From: GH45 sp965370965 | GTDB lineage: Bacteria; Bacteroidota; Bacteroidia; Bacteroidales; SZUA-534 | Direction: 5' to 3' | Assembly (NCBI GenBank): GCA_965370965.1 | Contig: CBDUWQ010000242.1 | Span: 1 to 5,457 of the forward strand | Length of the DNA stretch: 5,457 nucleotides | Shown here: in pieces, positions 1 through 5,326 of the stretch | How positions within the stretch are numbered: the stretch's first letter is position 1 | How the letters are laid out: every line of letters starts with the position of its first letter | Notes under the pieces: model-generated | Seen by the model: the letters and a program-made list of their open reading frames with translations, nothing else | Databases searched by the model: none | What the model was told of the DNA's origin: nothing | Translations under genes and position numbers: made by a program

Positions 1-34
1 TAATGAATAATTTATTGTTTAACCAAAAAGTTGC

Positions 35-63
35 ATTTGTAACTTGAATTCAGCATTACAAAT
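35..63. repeat. Palindrome overlapping the leftward promoter, possible operator
   Basis: ATTTGTAA (35-42) and TTACAAAT (56-63) are perfect 8-bp inverted copies separated by 13 bp. The right arm covers most of the leftward -7 box at 59-66, and the left arm falls just downstream of the expected start of transcription. That position suits a repressor site, or a hairpin at the 5' end of the leftward transcript. The role is inferred; the symmetry is directly visible. Confidence 0.45.
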
Positions 64-89
64 ATATCAATCAAAGAATTTACTTCAAA
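59..89 (-). promoter_or_regulatory. Bacteroidota-type promoter reading leftward
   Basis: On the minus strand TTTG (89-86) is followed after exactly 19 bp by TATATTTG (66-59). This matches the Bacteroidota housekeeping promoter, with TTTG near -33 and TAnnTTTG near -7, at the usual spacing. Transcription should begin near 52-55 and run off the left edge. No open ATG frame starts within the window, so the served gene starts beyond it, after a leader of at least about 50 nt. It indicates a gene divergent from thiF. Confidence 0.6.
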
Positions 90-114
90 CTAATTAGCAA
101 TAAACTAGAATAAT

Positions 115-122
115 TATCTTTA
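115..122 (+). promoter_or_regulatory. Weak candidate -7 box upstream of thiF
   Basis: TATCTTTA differs from the TAnnTTTG consensus only in the last base. No convincing TTTG is found 17-23 bp upstream. If used, it would leave a leader of roughly 185 nt before the thiF GTG. It is the best rightward candidate I see before thiF, but the support is thin. Confidence 0.22.
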
Positions 123-314
123 CAAACCCAAATAACAATTAATTGAGAATGCTGTAATATGTTGATAATATTGTATTGGAATGAAACACTCACGAGTAAG
201 GCTCACAAAAGGACATGAATATAATTTGAGCGTTCCACGGTTTTTGAATGAGTACTTTCATTTTTGTGTGATATATTAATTTGAAATAATGGCGTTTAAT
301 TAAATTTTATTATA

Positions 315-902
315 GTGAATTTTAGTGAAATAAAACAAATATTGTCGAAATGTACGGTAGGAATTGCCGGAGCAGGTGGTTTGGGTTCAAATTGCGCAGT
401 AGCATTAGTTAGAGCAGGCTTGGGAAAACTCATTATTGCTGATTTTGATGTTGTAAGTGATTCAAATCTAAATCGACAATTTTATTTTAGAGATCAGATT
501 GGAATGAAAAAAGTAAAAGCTTTAGCAGATAACTTATTGCGAATTAATCCATATTTAGAACTGCAAACAATTGATAAAAAAATTGTGGCTGATGATGTTA
601 AAATATATTTTAGTAATTGTGACGTAATTGTTGAGGCTTTTGATGATAAGGCTCAAAAACTGATGTTTATTGAAGCAGCAAGTAGTGATTTACCAAATAA
701 ACCATTGGTTATTGGAACAGGAATGGCAGGCTGGGGTAATAATAACAGTTTACGTACCGAGGTATTAGATAATATATATATTTGTGGCGATAAGGTAAGT
801 GAGGTAAGTGATGAATTGCCACCAATAGGTCCAAGGGTTGGTGTGGTTGCCAACATGCAGGCAAATCAGGTGTTAGAGATTTTGTTGGGAAAAGAATCAT
901 AA
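315..902 (+). CDS. thiF: ThiF-type sulfur carrier protein ThiS adenylyltransferase
   Basis: This 195-residue cytoplasmic E1-like enzyme would activate the ThiS C-terminus with ATP to give ThiS-AMP, the step before sulfur loading for thiazole synthesis. The nucleotide-binding loop GAGGLGSN is at residues 19-26. The DFD segment (43-45) and NLNRQ (51-55) form the ATP site, a lysine-rich stretch follows at 65-68, and Asp110-Asp111 lie after the next beta strand. The helix RVGVVANMQANQVLEILL (174-191) is typical of the family C-terminus. The protein is shorter than E. coli ThiF (about 250 residues) and lacks its paired CxxC zinc motifs; its only cysteines are 13, 27, 102 and 157. This fits the short family-2 ThiF found in clostridia and Bacteroidota. 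The start is GTG: no in-frame ATG lies between the upstream stop at 297-299 and the nucleotide loop. thiS follows after 20 bp, supporting co-transcription. Confidence 0.88.
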   Translation: MNFSEIKQILSKCTVGIAGAGGLGSNCAVALVRAGLGKLIIADFDVVSDSNLNRQFYFRDQIGMKKVKALADNLLRINPYLELQTIDKKIVADDVKIYFSNCDVIVEAFDDKAQKLMFIEAASSDLPNKPLVIGTGMAGWGNNNSLRTEVLDNIYICGDKVSEVSDELPPIGPRVGVVANMQANQVLEILLGKES

Positions 903-922
903 AAAATAGTACATATAATAAG

Positions 923-1126
923 ATGGATATAACATTAAATAACAGACCTGAGATAATAGATAAAGACCAAGTTAGCGTAAAGGAGCTACTTGCTATAAAA
1001 AACTTTACTTTTAAAATGCTTGTAATAAAAATAAACGGTAAACTGGTAAAAAAAGACCAATACGAAAGCAGTTTTATTAAGCAGGGCGATAATGTTATGG
1101 TGCTACATTTAGTTAGCGGCGGGTAA
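923..1126 (+). CDS. thiS: Sulfur carrier protein ThiS
   Basis: This 67-residue protein has the size and end of ThiS, a ubiquitin-fold sulfur carrier. The C-terminus is Leu-Val-Ser-Gly-Gly, with the essential Gly-Gly as the last two residues (66-67). That tail is adenylated by ThiF, converted to a thiocarboxylate, and used by thiazole synthase ThiG. The N-terminal MDITLNNRPEII strand and the central pattern of a Lys-containing INGKLV loop (about 37-42) and a GDNVMVLHLVSGG finish match ThiS; MoaD-type carriers are usually longer, about 80 residues. Its position 20 bp after thiF makes ThiS much more likely than MoaD. Gene order here is thiF then thiS, whereas many thi operons begin with thiS. 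thiG, thiH and thiC are not in the window. Confidence 0.88.
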   Translation: MDITLNNRPEIIDKDQVSVKELLAIKNFTFKMLVIKINGKLVKKDQYESSFIKQGDNVMVLHLVSGG

Positions 1127-1207
1127 TTTGTGAATAACTTTTCGATAAATAAACATATAACTATTGTAAAAGCAATTATTTACCTATTAATTTAGCTTAA
1201 AAAAAAA

Positions 1208-1516
1208 ATGACCGCAAAGCGTTTTTGGAATATTACTTTTCCCATACTTAGAAATAAATTTGTTTTAACCATTCTGATTTTTGGTGTTTGGATTGTTATG
1301 TTTGACCAAAATAATTTGTTAGACAGATTTTCGGATATGAAAAAGCTAAACGAGCTTGTAAAAGAGAAGGAGTATTATAAAACAAAAATTGATGAAGACC
1401 AAAAGCGAATTAAAGAGCTTACCTCTGATAAAGAAGATTTGGAAAAATTTGCCCGCGAAAAATACCTTATGAAAAAGGATAACGAGGATGTTTTTATTGT
1501 GGTTGAAGAGGAGTAA
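1208..1516 (+). CDS. FtsB/DivIC-family septum formation protein
   Basis: This 102-residue protein has the layout of FtsB/DivIC, a small bitopic protein of the divisome that links with FtsL and FtsQ/DivIB and helps activate septal peptidoglycan synthesis. A basic N-terminus (Lys4, Arg5, Arg15, Lys17) precedes one membrane helix at about 18-32. A charged heptad-like coiled coil follows at about 43-77, rich in Lys and Glu. The end carries the family signature around FAREKYLMKKDNEDVFIV (80-97), in which an Arg-Glu-Lys-Tyr segment leads to a short beta strand. Topology should be cytoplasm-in, coiled coil in the periplasm. The start ATG follows a run of ten A, usual for this phylum. It stands alone here, 81 bp after thiS and 297 bp before the next gene. 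FtsB and DivIC cannot be told apart by sequence alone, so no symbol is given. Confidence 0.85.
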   Translation: MTAKRFWNITFPILRNKFVLTILIFGVWIVMFDQNNLLDRFSDMKKLNELVKEKEYYKTKIDEDQKRIKELTSDKEDLEKFAREKYLMKKDNEDVFIVVEEE

Positions 1517-1563
1517 TTGGTTGCTTTATAAGTAGTGCTTGTACTAAAACTCTACAAAATTAG

Positions 1564-1584
1564 TCACGATGCTTATTATCGGGA
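1564..1584. repeat. Short imperfect hairpin (TCACGAT / ATCGGGA)
   Basis: TCACGAT (1564-1570) pairs with ATCGGGA (1578-1584) across a 7-base loop with one A/G mismatch. The ATCGGGAT core is G+C-richer than its surroundings. It lies 47 bp after the cell-division gene but has no T run directly after it, so it is not a standard terminator. Confidence 0.35.
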
Positions 1585-1587
1585 TGG

Positions 1588-1653
1588 AGATATTTTTATT
1601 TTCTTCAATTCGTTGATATAAATGCATCAACAAATCTCAAAAAATAAAAATCT
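1588..1653. repeat. Nested inverted repeat with AT-rich outer arms
   Basis: The outer arms share a 10-bp perfect match: TTTTTATTTT at 1593-1602 against AAAATAAAAA at 1641-1650. They are extended by AGA (1588-1590) with TCT (1651-1653) after a 2-base bulge. Inside lies a second stem, GTTGAT (1612-1617) with ATCAAC (1626-1631), around an 8-base loop. Together the arms can fold into one long interrupted hairpin of 66 bases. Low-complexity A/T arms can arise by chance, but the inner stem sits near their centre. Confidence 0.4.
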
Positions 1654-1654
1654 T

Positions 1655-1680
1655 ACCTGTCTGTCAAAACACAGGCAGGT
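1655..1680. repeat. Strong 10-bp hairpin, REP-like or minus-strand terminator
   Basis: ACCTGTCTGT (1655-1664) pairs with ACAGGCAGGT (1671-1680) around the loop CAAAAC, with a single G-T wobble. It is the most G+C-rich stem in the window's intergenic DNA. Read on the minus strand, the stem is followed at once by AAGATTTTTATTTTTT (1654-1639), giving the shape of a rho-independent terminator for leftward transcripts. No minus-strand gene lies to its right, so a dispersed repeat is an equally good reading. On the + strand no T run follows. Confidence 0.6.
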
Positions 1681-1813
1681 TCAAAATATTCCATTTCGTA
1701 AAAATCGACAGTTTTTTTGCAAGCACTAAGTAAAATAATTGAGTAGAAAAACATAATAAGAATGTAAAAAGTGCACATAGCCAACCACGTAATATATATT
1801 CAAATCTGTTATT

Positions 1814-2440
1814 ATGGTTATTGAAAAAATTTTTAAAAACAACAAAAAGTGGGTTTTAGAGCAGTTGGAGATTGACGAAAACTATTTTAAAAACTTGGCA
1901 AAAGGGCAATCGCCCGAGTTTTTGTATATTGGGTGTTCAGATAGTCGTGTAACTGCCGAAACACTTATGGGTGTTGAGCCGGGTAATGTTTTTGTGCATA
2001 GAAATATTGCCAATATGGTACCAAACAACGATTTAAGTGTAATGTCGGTAATAAATTATGCGGTAGATCATTTAAAGGTTAACCATATTGTGGTTGCAGG
2101 ACACTATTATTGTGGTGGCATAAAAGCAGCCATGCAACAGTCCGATTTGGGTATAATTAACCCTTGGCTGCGAAACATACGCGATGTTTACCGTTTGCAC
2201 AAAAACGAACTCAATAAAATTGATAATGAAGATGATAGATATAAACGTCTTGTTGAACTTAATGTGCAAGAGCAGTGTATAAATGTAATAAAAACAGCAG
2301 TTGTGCAAAGAGCTTTTAAAAGCAGAAAAATTATGGTGCACGGTTGGGTTTTTGATATTAGCACAGGCGAACTTATTGATTTGAAAATTGATTTTCATAA
2401 AATAATGGAAGATATTATGGAGATTTACCGACTGGAATAA
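1814..2440 (+). CDS. Beta-class carbonic anhydrase
   Basis: This 208-residue enzyme interconverts CO2 and bicarbonate in the cytoplasm, supplying bicarbonate for carboxylations and fatty-acid synthesis. The zinc site is complete: Cys41, His97 and Cys100, in the motifs CSDSR (41-45) and GHYYCGG (96-102). The Asp43-Arg45 catalytic dyad is present. Further family blocks are the EPGNVFVHRNIAN segment (55-67) and HGWVFD (176-181). Length and spacing align almost one-to-one with the E. coli Can and H. influenzae enzymes (about 220 residues), with a shift of one residue. In H. influenzae, Trp39, Arg64 and Tyr181 make an inhibitory bicarbonate pocket; here the matching residues are Tyr38, Arg63 and Phe180, so the pocket is only partly kept. 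The gene has wide flanks upstream and no partner; the next gene follows after 46 bp. The ATG at 1814 fits the family N-terminus. Confidence 0.95.
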   Translation: MVIEKIFKNNKKWVLEQLEIDENYFKNLAKGQSPEFLYIGCSDSRVTAETLMGVEPGNVFVHRNIANMVPNNDLSVMSVINYAVDHLKVNHIVVAGHYYCGGIKAAMQQSDLGIINPWLRNIRDVYRLHKNELNKIDNEDDRYKRLVELNVQEQCINVIKTAVVQRAFKSRKIMVHGWVFDISTGELIDLKIDFHKIMEDIMEIYRLE

Positions 2441-2453
2441 TTTTTTTAGGTAC

Positions 2454-2461
2454 TATATTTA
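2454..2461 (+). promoter_or_regulatory. Candidate -7 box before the AraC-type regulator
   Basis: TATATTTA matches TAnnTTTG except for the last base and lies 25 bp before the ATG at 2487. The region 17-23 bp upstream lacks a good TTTG. It suggests the regulator may have its own promoter despite only 46 bp separating it from the carbonic anhydrase gene. Support is weak. Confidence 0.25.
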
Positions 2462-2486
2462 CGATGCAATTAGTTACTTTTACCAT

Positions 2487-3569
2487 ATGGATAAAGTTGT
2501 TTGGGTAGGATTTTCAATAGCACTATTTGCCGGAATATTAACTGTAACTAAAAAGCAGATAAATGTTTCAGATAAACTACTTTCTGCATGGCTTTTTTTA
2601 TTGGCAATTGATTACGGAAATATAGCTGTTACAACTCTTTTTTATGAGGTTACCATTATTCCGGCCTCTTTTTTCCTGTTTAATCCGTCATTTTATTTGT
2701 ACTCTCGCTCGCTTACCCATGAAGAATTTAAGCTAAAATGGACACAATTATTACATCTTGTACCTTATGTGTTTTTCGAGTTAAGCAACCATTACTACAC
2801 CCCATCTTTTAATATTAATGTGTTTTTTATAAATGATAACAAGTTGTGGATCAGATTATTATTTGCAATTTCATTTATTGTCTCTTTAATTATTTATAAT
2901 ACTCTTAGCATAGCAGCAGTACACAAGCACCGTAAAAATTTAAAAAACGAATTTTCAAGTATTAGCCAAAATCAAAATTTAAGCTGGCTACTTTTTATTA
3001 TAATTTTGTATAGTATTTATGTGTTTACTGCTACTGCATTAGGAATTTTCGGGTTCTTTTATAATAATCTTGAACTTTCAAAGGTATTTAACTATTCAGC
3101 TACTTTAATGCTTACTGTAATTTTAGGTTTTTATGGTATTCGACAAGATGAAATTTATAAAAGAAACTCAAAAAATAAAAGTATTAATTTAACAGATGAA
3201 CGTTATAGCAATTCGAAGCTGACAACTGATAGGAAAGAACAAATTGAAACCCGGATATTAGCATATTTTAAAGTAAAAACCCCTTATCATAATTCTGAAT
3301 TAAGTATGGTTTTACTTTCAGAAGAATTAAACATACCCAAGCATCAAATTACCGAGGTTCTTAATACTAATATAGGTAAAAATTTTTTTCAGTTTGTAAA
3401 CGAATACAGAGTTGAAGCTGTAAAACAAAAACTGTCAGATGCAAGTAACAATAAATATTCAATCGAGGCTATTGGTTACGATTGTGGTTTTAGCAGCAAA
3501 TCTTCTTTTTTCTCTGTTTTTAAAAATATTACCAGACAAACTCCTTTGCAATTCAAAACTTCTAATTGA
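2487..3569 (+). CDS. Membrane-anchored AraC-family transcriptional regulator
   Basis: This 360-residue protein joins a membrane sensor half to a DNA-binding half. Hydrophobic segments suggest seven helices, at about 4-20, 31-51, 55-73, 86-99, 121-145, 166-192 and 200-218. A basic, polar linker (about 219-255) leads to an AraC/XylS double helix-turn-helix domain at about 256-357. The first HTH is around LSMVLLSEELNIPKHQITEVLN-type residues 272-293, a linking helix lies at 300-316 (FFQFVNEYRVEAVKQKL), and the second HTH begins at 324 with YSIEAIGYDCGFSSKSSFF and ends with the typical TPLQF (352-356). The ligand is unknown. This layout is frequent in Bacteroidota, where such proteins are usually annotated only as AraC-family or helix-turn-helix regulators. 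The downstream barrel gene on the same strand, 113 bp away, is a possible target. The ATG at 2487 gives a suitable first membrane helix; the closer upstream ATG (2464) is out of frame. Confidence 0.9.
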   Translation: MDKVVWVGFSIALFAGILTVTKKQINVSDKLLSAWLFLLAIDYGNIAVTTLFYEVTIIPASFFLFNPSFYLYSRSLTHEEFKLKWTQLLHLVPYVFFELSNHYYTPSFNINVFFINDNKLWIRLLFAISFIVSLIIYNTLSIAAVHKHRKNLKNEFSSISQNQNLSWLLFIIILYSIYVFTATALGIFGFFYNNLELSKVFNYSATLMLTVILGFYGIRQDEIYKRNSKNKSINLTDERYSNSKLTTDRKEQIETRILAYFKVKTPYHNSELSMVLLSEELNIPKHQITEVLNTNIGKNFFQFVNEYRVEAVKQKLSDASNNKYSIEAIGYDCGFSSKSSFFSVFKNITRQTPLQFKTSN

Positions 3570-3581
3570 TATTTTTCACAC

Positions 3582-3609
3582 ACATAAAACTTTTACCTAT
3601 TTTTTATGT
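3582..3609. repeat. Inverted repeat just after the regulator stop codon
   Basis: ACATAAAA (3582-3589) and TTTTATGT (3602-3609) are perfect 8-bp inverted copies around 12 bases. The site lies 12 bp after the regulator stop and upstream of the candidate promoter of the barrel gene. It could be a weak transcript-end hairpin or a binding site for a dimeric regulator. It is AT-rich and may be chance. Confidence 0.35.
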
Positions 3610-3615
3610 CCAAAG

Positions 3616-3644
3616 TTTAAAAGTAGCACCATATTCTACTATTG
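3616..3644 (+). promoter_or_regulatory. Candidate promoter of the outer-membrane barrel gene
   Basis: TTTA (3616-3619) and TACTATTG (3637-3644) are spaced by 17 bp, resembling the Bacteroidota TTTG and TAnnTTTG pair with one mismatch in each box. The start of transcription would be near 3650 and the leader about 30 nt. It would let the barrel gene be transcribed apart from the regulator. Confidence 0.3.
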
Positions 3645-3666
3645 AAGTTTTAAATTGCCCTTCAAT
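3641..3666. repeat. Inverted repeat in the leader of the barrel gene
   Basis: ATTGAAG (3641-3647) and CTTCAAT (3660-3666) are perfect 7-bp inverted copies around 12 bases. The left arm overlaps the candidate -7 box and the right arm ends 16 bp before the ATG. This is where an operator or a leader hairpin controlling the barrel gene would lie. The function is inferred from position only. Confidence 0.35.
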
Positions 3667-3682
3667 TCATAAAAAAGCAAAC

Positions 3683-5035
3683 ATGATTAAAAGATGGTAT
3701 TTATTACTAATATTTAGCATTATTGCTGTATTTGCAAGTAATGCACAAGGTTTGTTCGAGAGCTCGCAAGCTGACTCGCAAGAGGGTAAAAAATATGGGG
3801 TAGTATTTAGCGGATATGCAAGAGGTTCAGCTTTTGGAGGAAGTGAAGCTTACGATTATTCATCGGTGTTTGGCGAGTTTTGCTTACAAAGCGAATTGTC
3901 GCAAGGCAAAACATTTTTATATGCCGATTTGCGGTTTCGCGGAGGTCTGAATTTTGATGAAGAATATACAACTTTCCAATTAAAAGAGGTTTATGCAGGA
4001 TACCAATCGGATAAATTTGATCTTTATCTCGGAAACCAAATAATAACATGGGGACGAACCGATGGGTTTAATCCTACTAATAATATTACCCCAAACGATT
4101 ACTTTTTTTTAACATCGGATATGGACGACCAAAAGCTGCCTAACTTTATGCTGAGAATGAAATATCGTTTTACATCAATTGTCGATATTGAGGTTATTGG
4201 TATTCCATTTTATTCGCCATCAAATTACCGATTCGACCTTTTTAATACAGAAAAGAATGTGAGTTATGACGAAGCTGCCCTACCCGAAAAAACAATTGCA
4301 AACAGTTCTTTTGCCACACGATTGAATTTTGAATTTTCCGATATAGGATTTTCCGCGTCTTATTTTAGAGGCTACGACCCGTTTTATGGGTTTGATATTA
4401 AGTCGATTGATTGGGCTACAGGTACACCAATAATTACAAATTCGGCAACACCTTATTTTAAAAATACCATAGGTGCCGATTTTTCTTTACCAGTTAAAAC
4501 CTTGATATTACGTGGCGAGGCTGCATACAATTTAACCATTGATTATGAGCAGTTTATGTATATACCAAACCCCGATATTGCTTATGTAATTGGTATGGAA
4601 TATAATTTTTGGGGAATAACAACCATTCTGCAATATGTTGGCAAATACACACTTAATTTTACCGAGATGGAAATACCTGTACTAACCGACCCAACTGACC
4701 CTCTTGCACAAATACAATATGCTGAGGATATGATTATATATGAATCGACATTGTTTAACAGAAAAATATTTTACCAACAAAAAGGGACAAACCATGCTGT
4801 TATTTTATCTTTAAACAGAGCATTTGCTTACGATACATGGAATGTAGGGCTTGCAGGGTACTATAATATAACATCGGAAGAGTTGATGATACGACCAAAA
4901 ATAACATGGAAAATTGCCGATGCACTTTCAGCCTCGGTTGGCGTAAATTATATGCGAGGAGCTGCTAAATCGGTATTTGATTACTCAGCACCTGTATTGA
5001 GTGGGGTTTTTGTAGAGTTAAAAGCTACGTTTTAA
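3683..5035 (+). CDS. Outer-membrane beta-barrel protein, porin-like, substrate unknown
   Basis: From the ATG at 3683 this is a 450-residue secreted protein. Residues 1-21 form a signal peptide: basic Lys3-Arg4, a hydrophobic core at 5-18, and likely cleavage after Asn-Ala before Gln22. The same frame stays open back to a TTG at 3566, but the 39 extra residues would bury the signal peptide, so ATG 3683 is preferred. The rest alternates short amphipathic strands rich in Tyr, Phe and Trp with Asp/Asn/Pro loops, and ends in Phe (VELKATF), the usual final residue of outer-membrane barrels. A distinctive block at 117-139 (GNQIITWG, then NPTNNITPND) resembles the GRQ-x-x-x-WG and N-x-x-x-P pattern of DUF1302-like porins; I am not sure of that assignment. 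No TonB plug or carboxypeptidase-like N-terminal domain is seen, so it is not a SusC-type transporter. The upstream regulator may control it. Confidence 0.75.
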   Translation: MIKRWYLLLIFSIIAVFASNAQGLFESSQADSQEGKKYGVVFSGYARGSAFGGSEAYDYSSVFGEFCLQSELSQGKTFLYADLRFRGGLNFDEEYTTFQLKEVYAGYQSDKFDLYLGNQIITWGRTDGFNPTNNITPNDYFFLTSDMDDQKLPNFMLRMKYRFTSIVDIEVIGIPFYSPSNYRFDLFNTEKNVSYDEAALPEKTIANSSFATRLNFEFSDIGFSASYFRGYDPFYGFDIKSIDWATGTPIITNSATPYFKNTIGADFSLPVKTLILRGEAAYNLTIDYEQFMYIPNPDIAYVIGMEYNFWGITTILQYVGKYTLNFTEMEIPVLTDPTDPLAQIQYAEDMIIYESTLFNRKIFYQQKGTNHAVILSLNRAFAYDTWNVGLAGYYNITSEELMIRPKITWKIADALSASVGVNYMRGAAKSVFDYSAPVLSGVFVELKATF

Positions 5036-5104
5036 TGATTATGGAAATCAAAAATAGTACATCGTTAATCTACAATCTCAAATTTTTGATTAACGATTAA
5101 CGAT
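5036..5104. repeat. Inverted repeat and GATTAAC tandem repeat after the barrel gene
   Basis: ATCGTTAATC (5061-5070) is a perfect inverted copy of GATTAACGAT (5088-5097), with a 17-base loop, placed 25 bp after the barrel stop. The right arm belongs to a short tandem array: GATTAAC at 5088-5094 and 5095-5101, then a variant GATTTAA from 5102. The second GATTAACGAT (5095-5104) can pair with the left arm equally well, so two alternative hairpins are possible. No T run follows on the + strand, so a standard terminator is not supported. Confidence 0.5.
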
Positions 5105-5326
5105 TTAACCTGAATAATTCATAAACTTTTTGAAAAAGCAGTTAACATATTGATTATCACAACAAAAGGGTATTTTAGTAAAAAAATTAATTTTTGAAAA
5201 AGTTTCCAAGTGCATTTATTTTAATGCATCTGTTTCGTTACGAAACCCTTGAAATATAAAGATATATCGGCGGTTTCCGATGCCTTACAGCTACATCAAA
5301 CTAAACGCATGAATTATTCAGGTTAA
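5105..5326. mobile_element. MITE-like element with perfect inverted ends and TTAA flanks
   Basis: TTAACCTGAATAATTCAT (5105-5122) and ATGAATTATTCAGGTTAA (5309-5326) are perfect 18-bp inverted copies 186 bp apart. If TTAA at each end is the target duplication, the element is 5109-5322, 214 bp, with 14-bp terminal inverted repeats beginning CCTGAA. It holds no reading frame of meaningful length, so it would be a non-autonomous element moved by a transposase elsewhere. Ends beginning with CC and a 4-bp duplication recall the IS1380 family, a tentative link. The interior holds a direct repeat TTTTTGAAAAAG (5127-5138 and 5191-5202) and three small hairpins. The insertion sits at the end of a GATTAAC tandem array, whose units themselves contain TTAA. 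Because TTAA is palindromic, the duplication and a longer inverted repeat cannot be told apart from one copy. Confidence 0.7.
5211..5281. other. Three consecutive small hairpins inside the MITE-like element
   Basis: Three perfect stems follow each other. TGCATT (5211-5216) pairs with AATGCA (5223-5228). GTTTCG (5232-5237) pairs with CGAAAC (5241-5246) around TTA. ATCGG (5266-5270) pairs with CCGAT (5277-5281). They occupy the right half of the element. They could form a folded RNA if the element is transcribed, or serve as transposase sub-sites. No promoter for it was found. Confidence 0.4.

Larger units (their letters stand above)
1..314. other. Intergenic region upstream of thiF, no gene found
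   Basis: No reading frame of useful length opens here on either strand. The longest ATG-started peptide seen on the + strand, from 159, stops after 19 codons. The left part carries a leftward promoter and a palindrome, listed separately. The thiF side shows no TPP riboswitch: I looked for the conserved CTGAGA and the GAACCTGA-type segments of that element and did not find them. The remaining sequence, about 125-314, is AT-rich and shows nothing I can assign. Confidence 0.7.
1517..1813. other. 297-bp gap with stacked inverted repeats, no gene
   Basis: No coding frame is supported here. The middle part (1564-1680) is unusually dense in symmetry: three inverted repeats lie end to end and are listed separately. 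The last 130 bp before the carbonic anhydrase gene are AT-rich. I found no clear TAnnTTTG box with a partner TTTG there, so the promoter of that gene is not located. Confidence 0.6.

Noticed and set aside
159..218. Small 19-codon reading frame upstream of thiF
   Set aside because: No recognisable sequence, no start signal and very short; such frames are expected by chance in AT-rich DNA.
1..314. TPP riboswitch ahead of thiF
   Set aside because: The conserved segments of the thi-box are not present on the + strand.
901..914. AAAAATAGTACAT shared between the thiF-thiS gap and 5050-5062
   Set aside because: A single 13-base match in AT-rich DNA over this length is plausible by chance and the flanks do not match.
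1555..1562. Minus-strand -7 box TAATTTTG after the cell-division gene
   Set aside because: No TTTG partner exists 17-23 bp upstream on the minus strand and no minus-strand gene starts to its left.
2072..2398. 108-codon minus-strand frame inside the carbonic anhydrase gene
   Set aside because: It lies wholly within a gene with intact catalytic motifs and has a composition expected of an antisense shadow.
3566..3682. N-terminal extension of the barrel protein from a TTG at 3566, overlapping the regulator stop
   Set aside because: The extra 39 residues precede a textbook signal peptide that starts at ATG 3683, and they contain the candidate promoter and inverted repeats.
5126..5138. Palindrome CTTTTTGAAAAAG near the left end of the element as a terminator
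   Set aside because: It is an A/T stem with a one-base centre that cannot form a stable RNA loop, and no T run follows.
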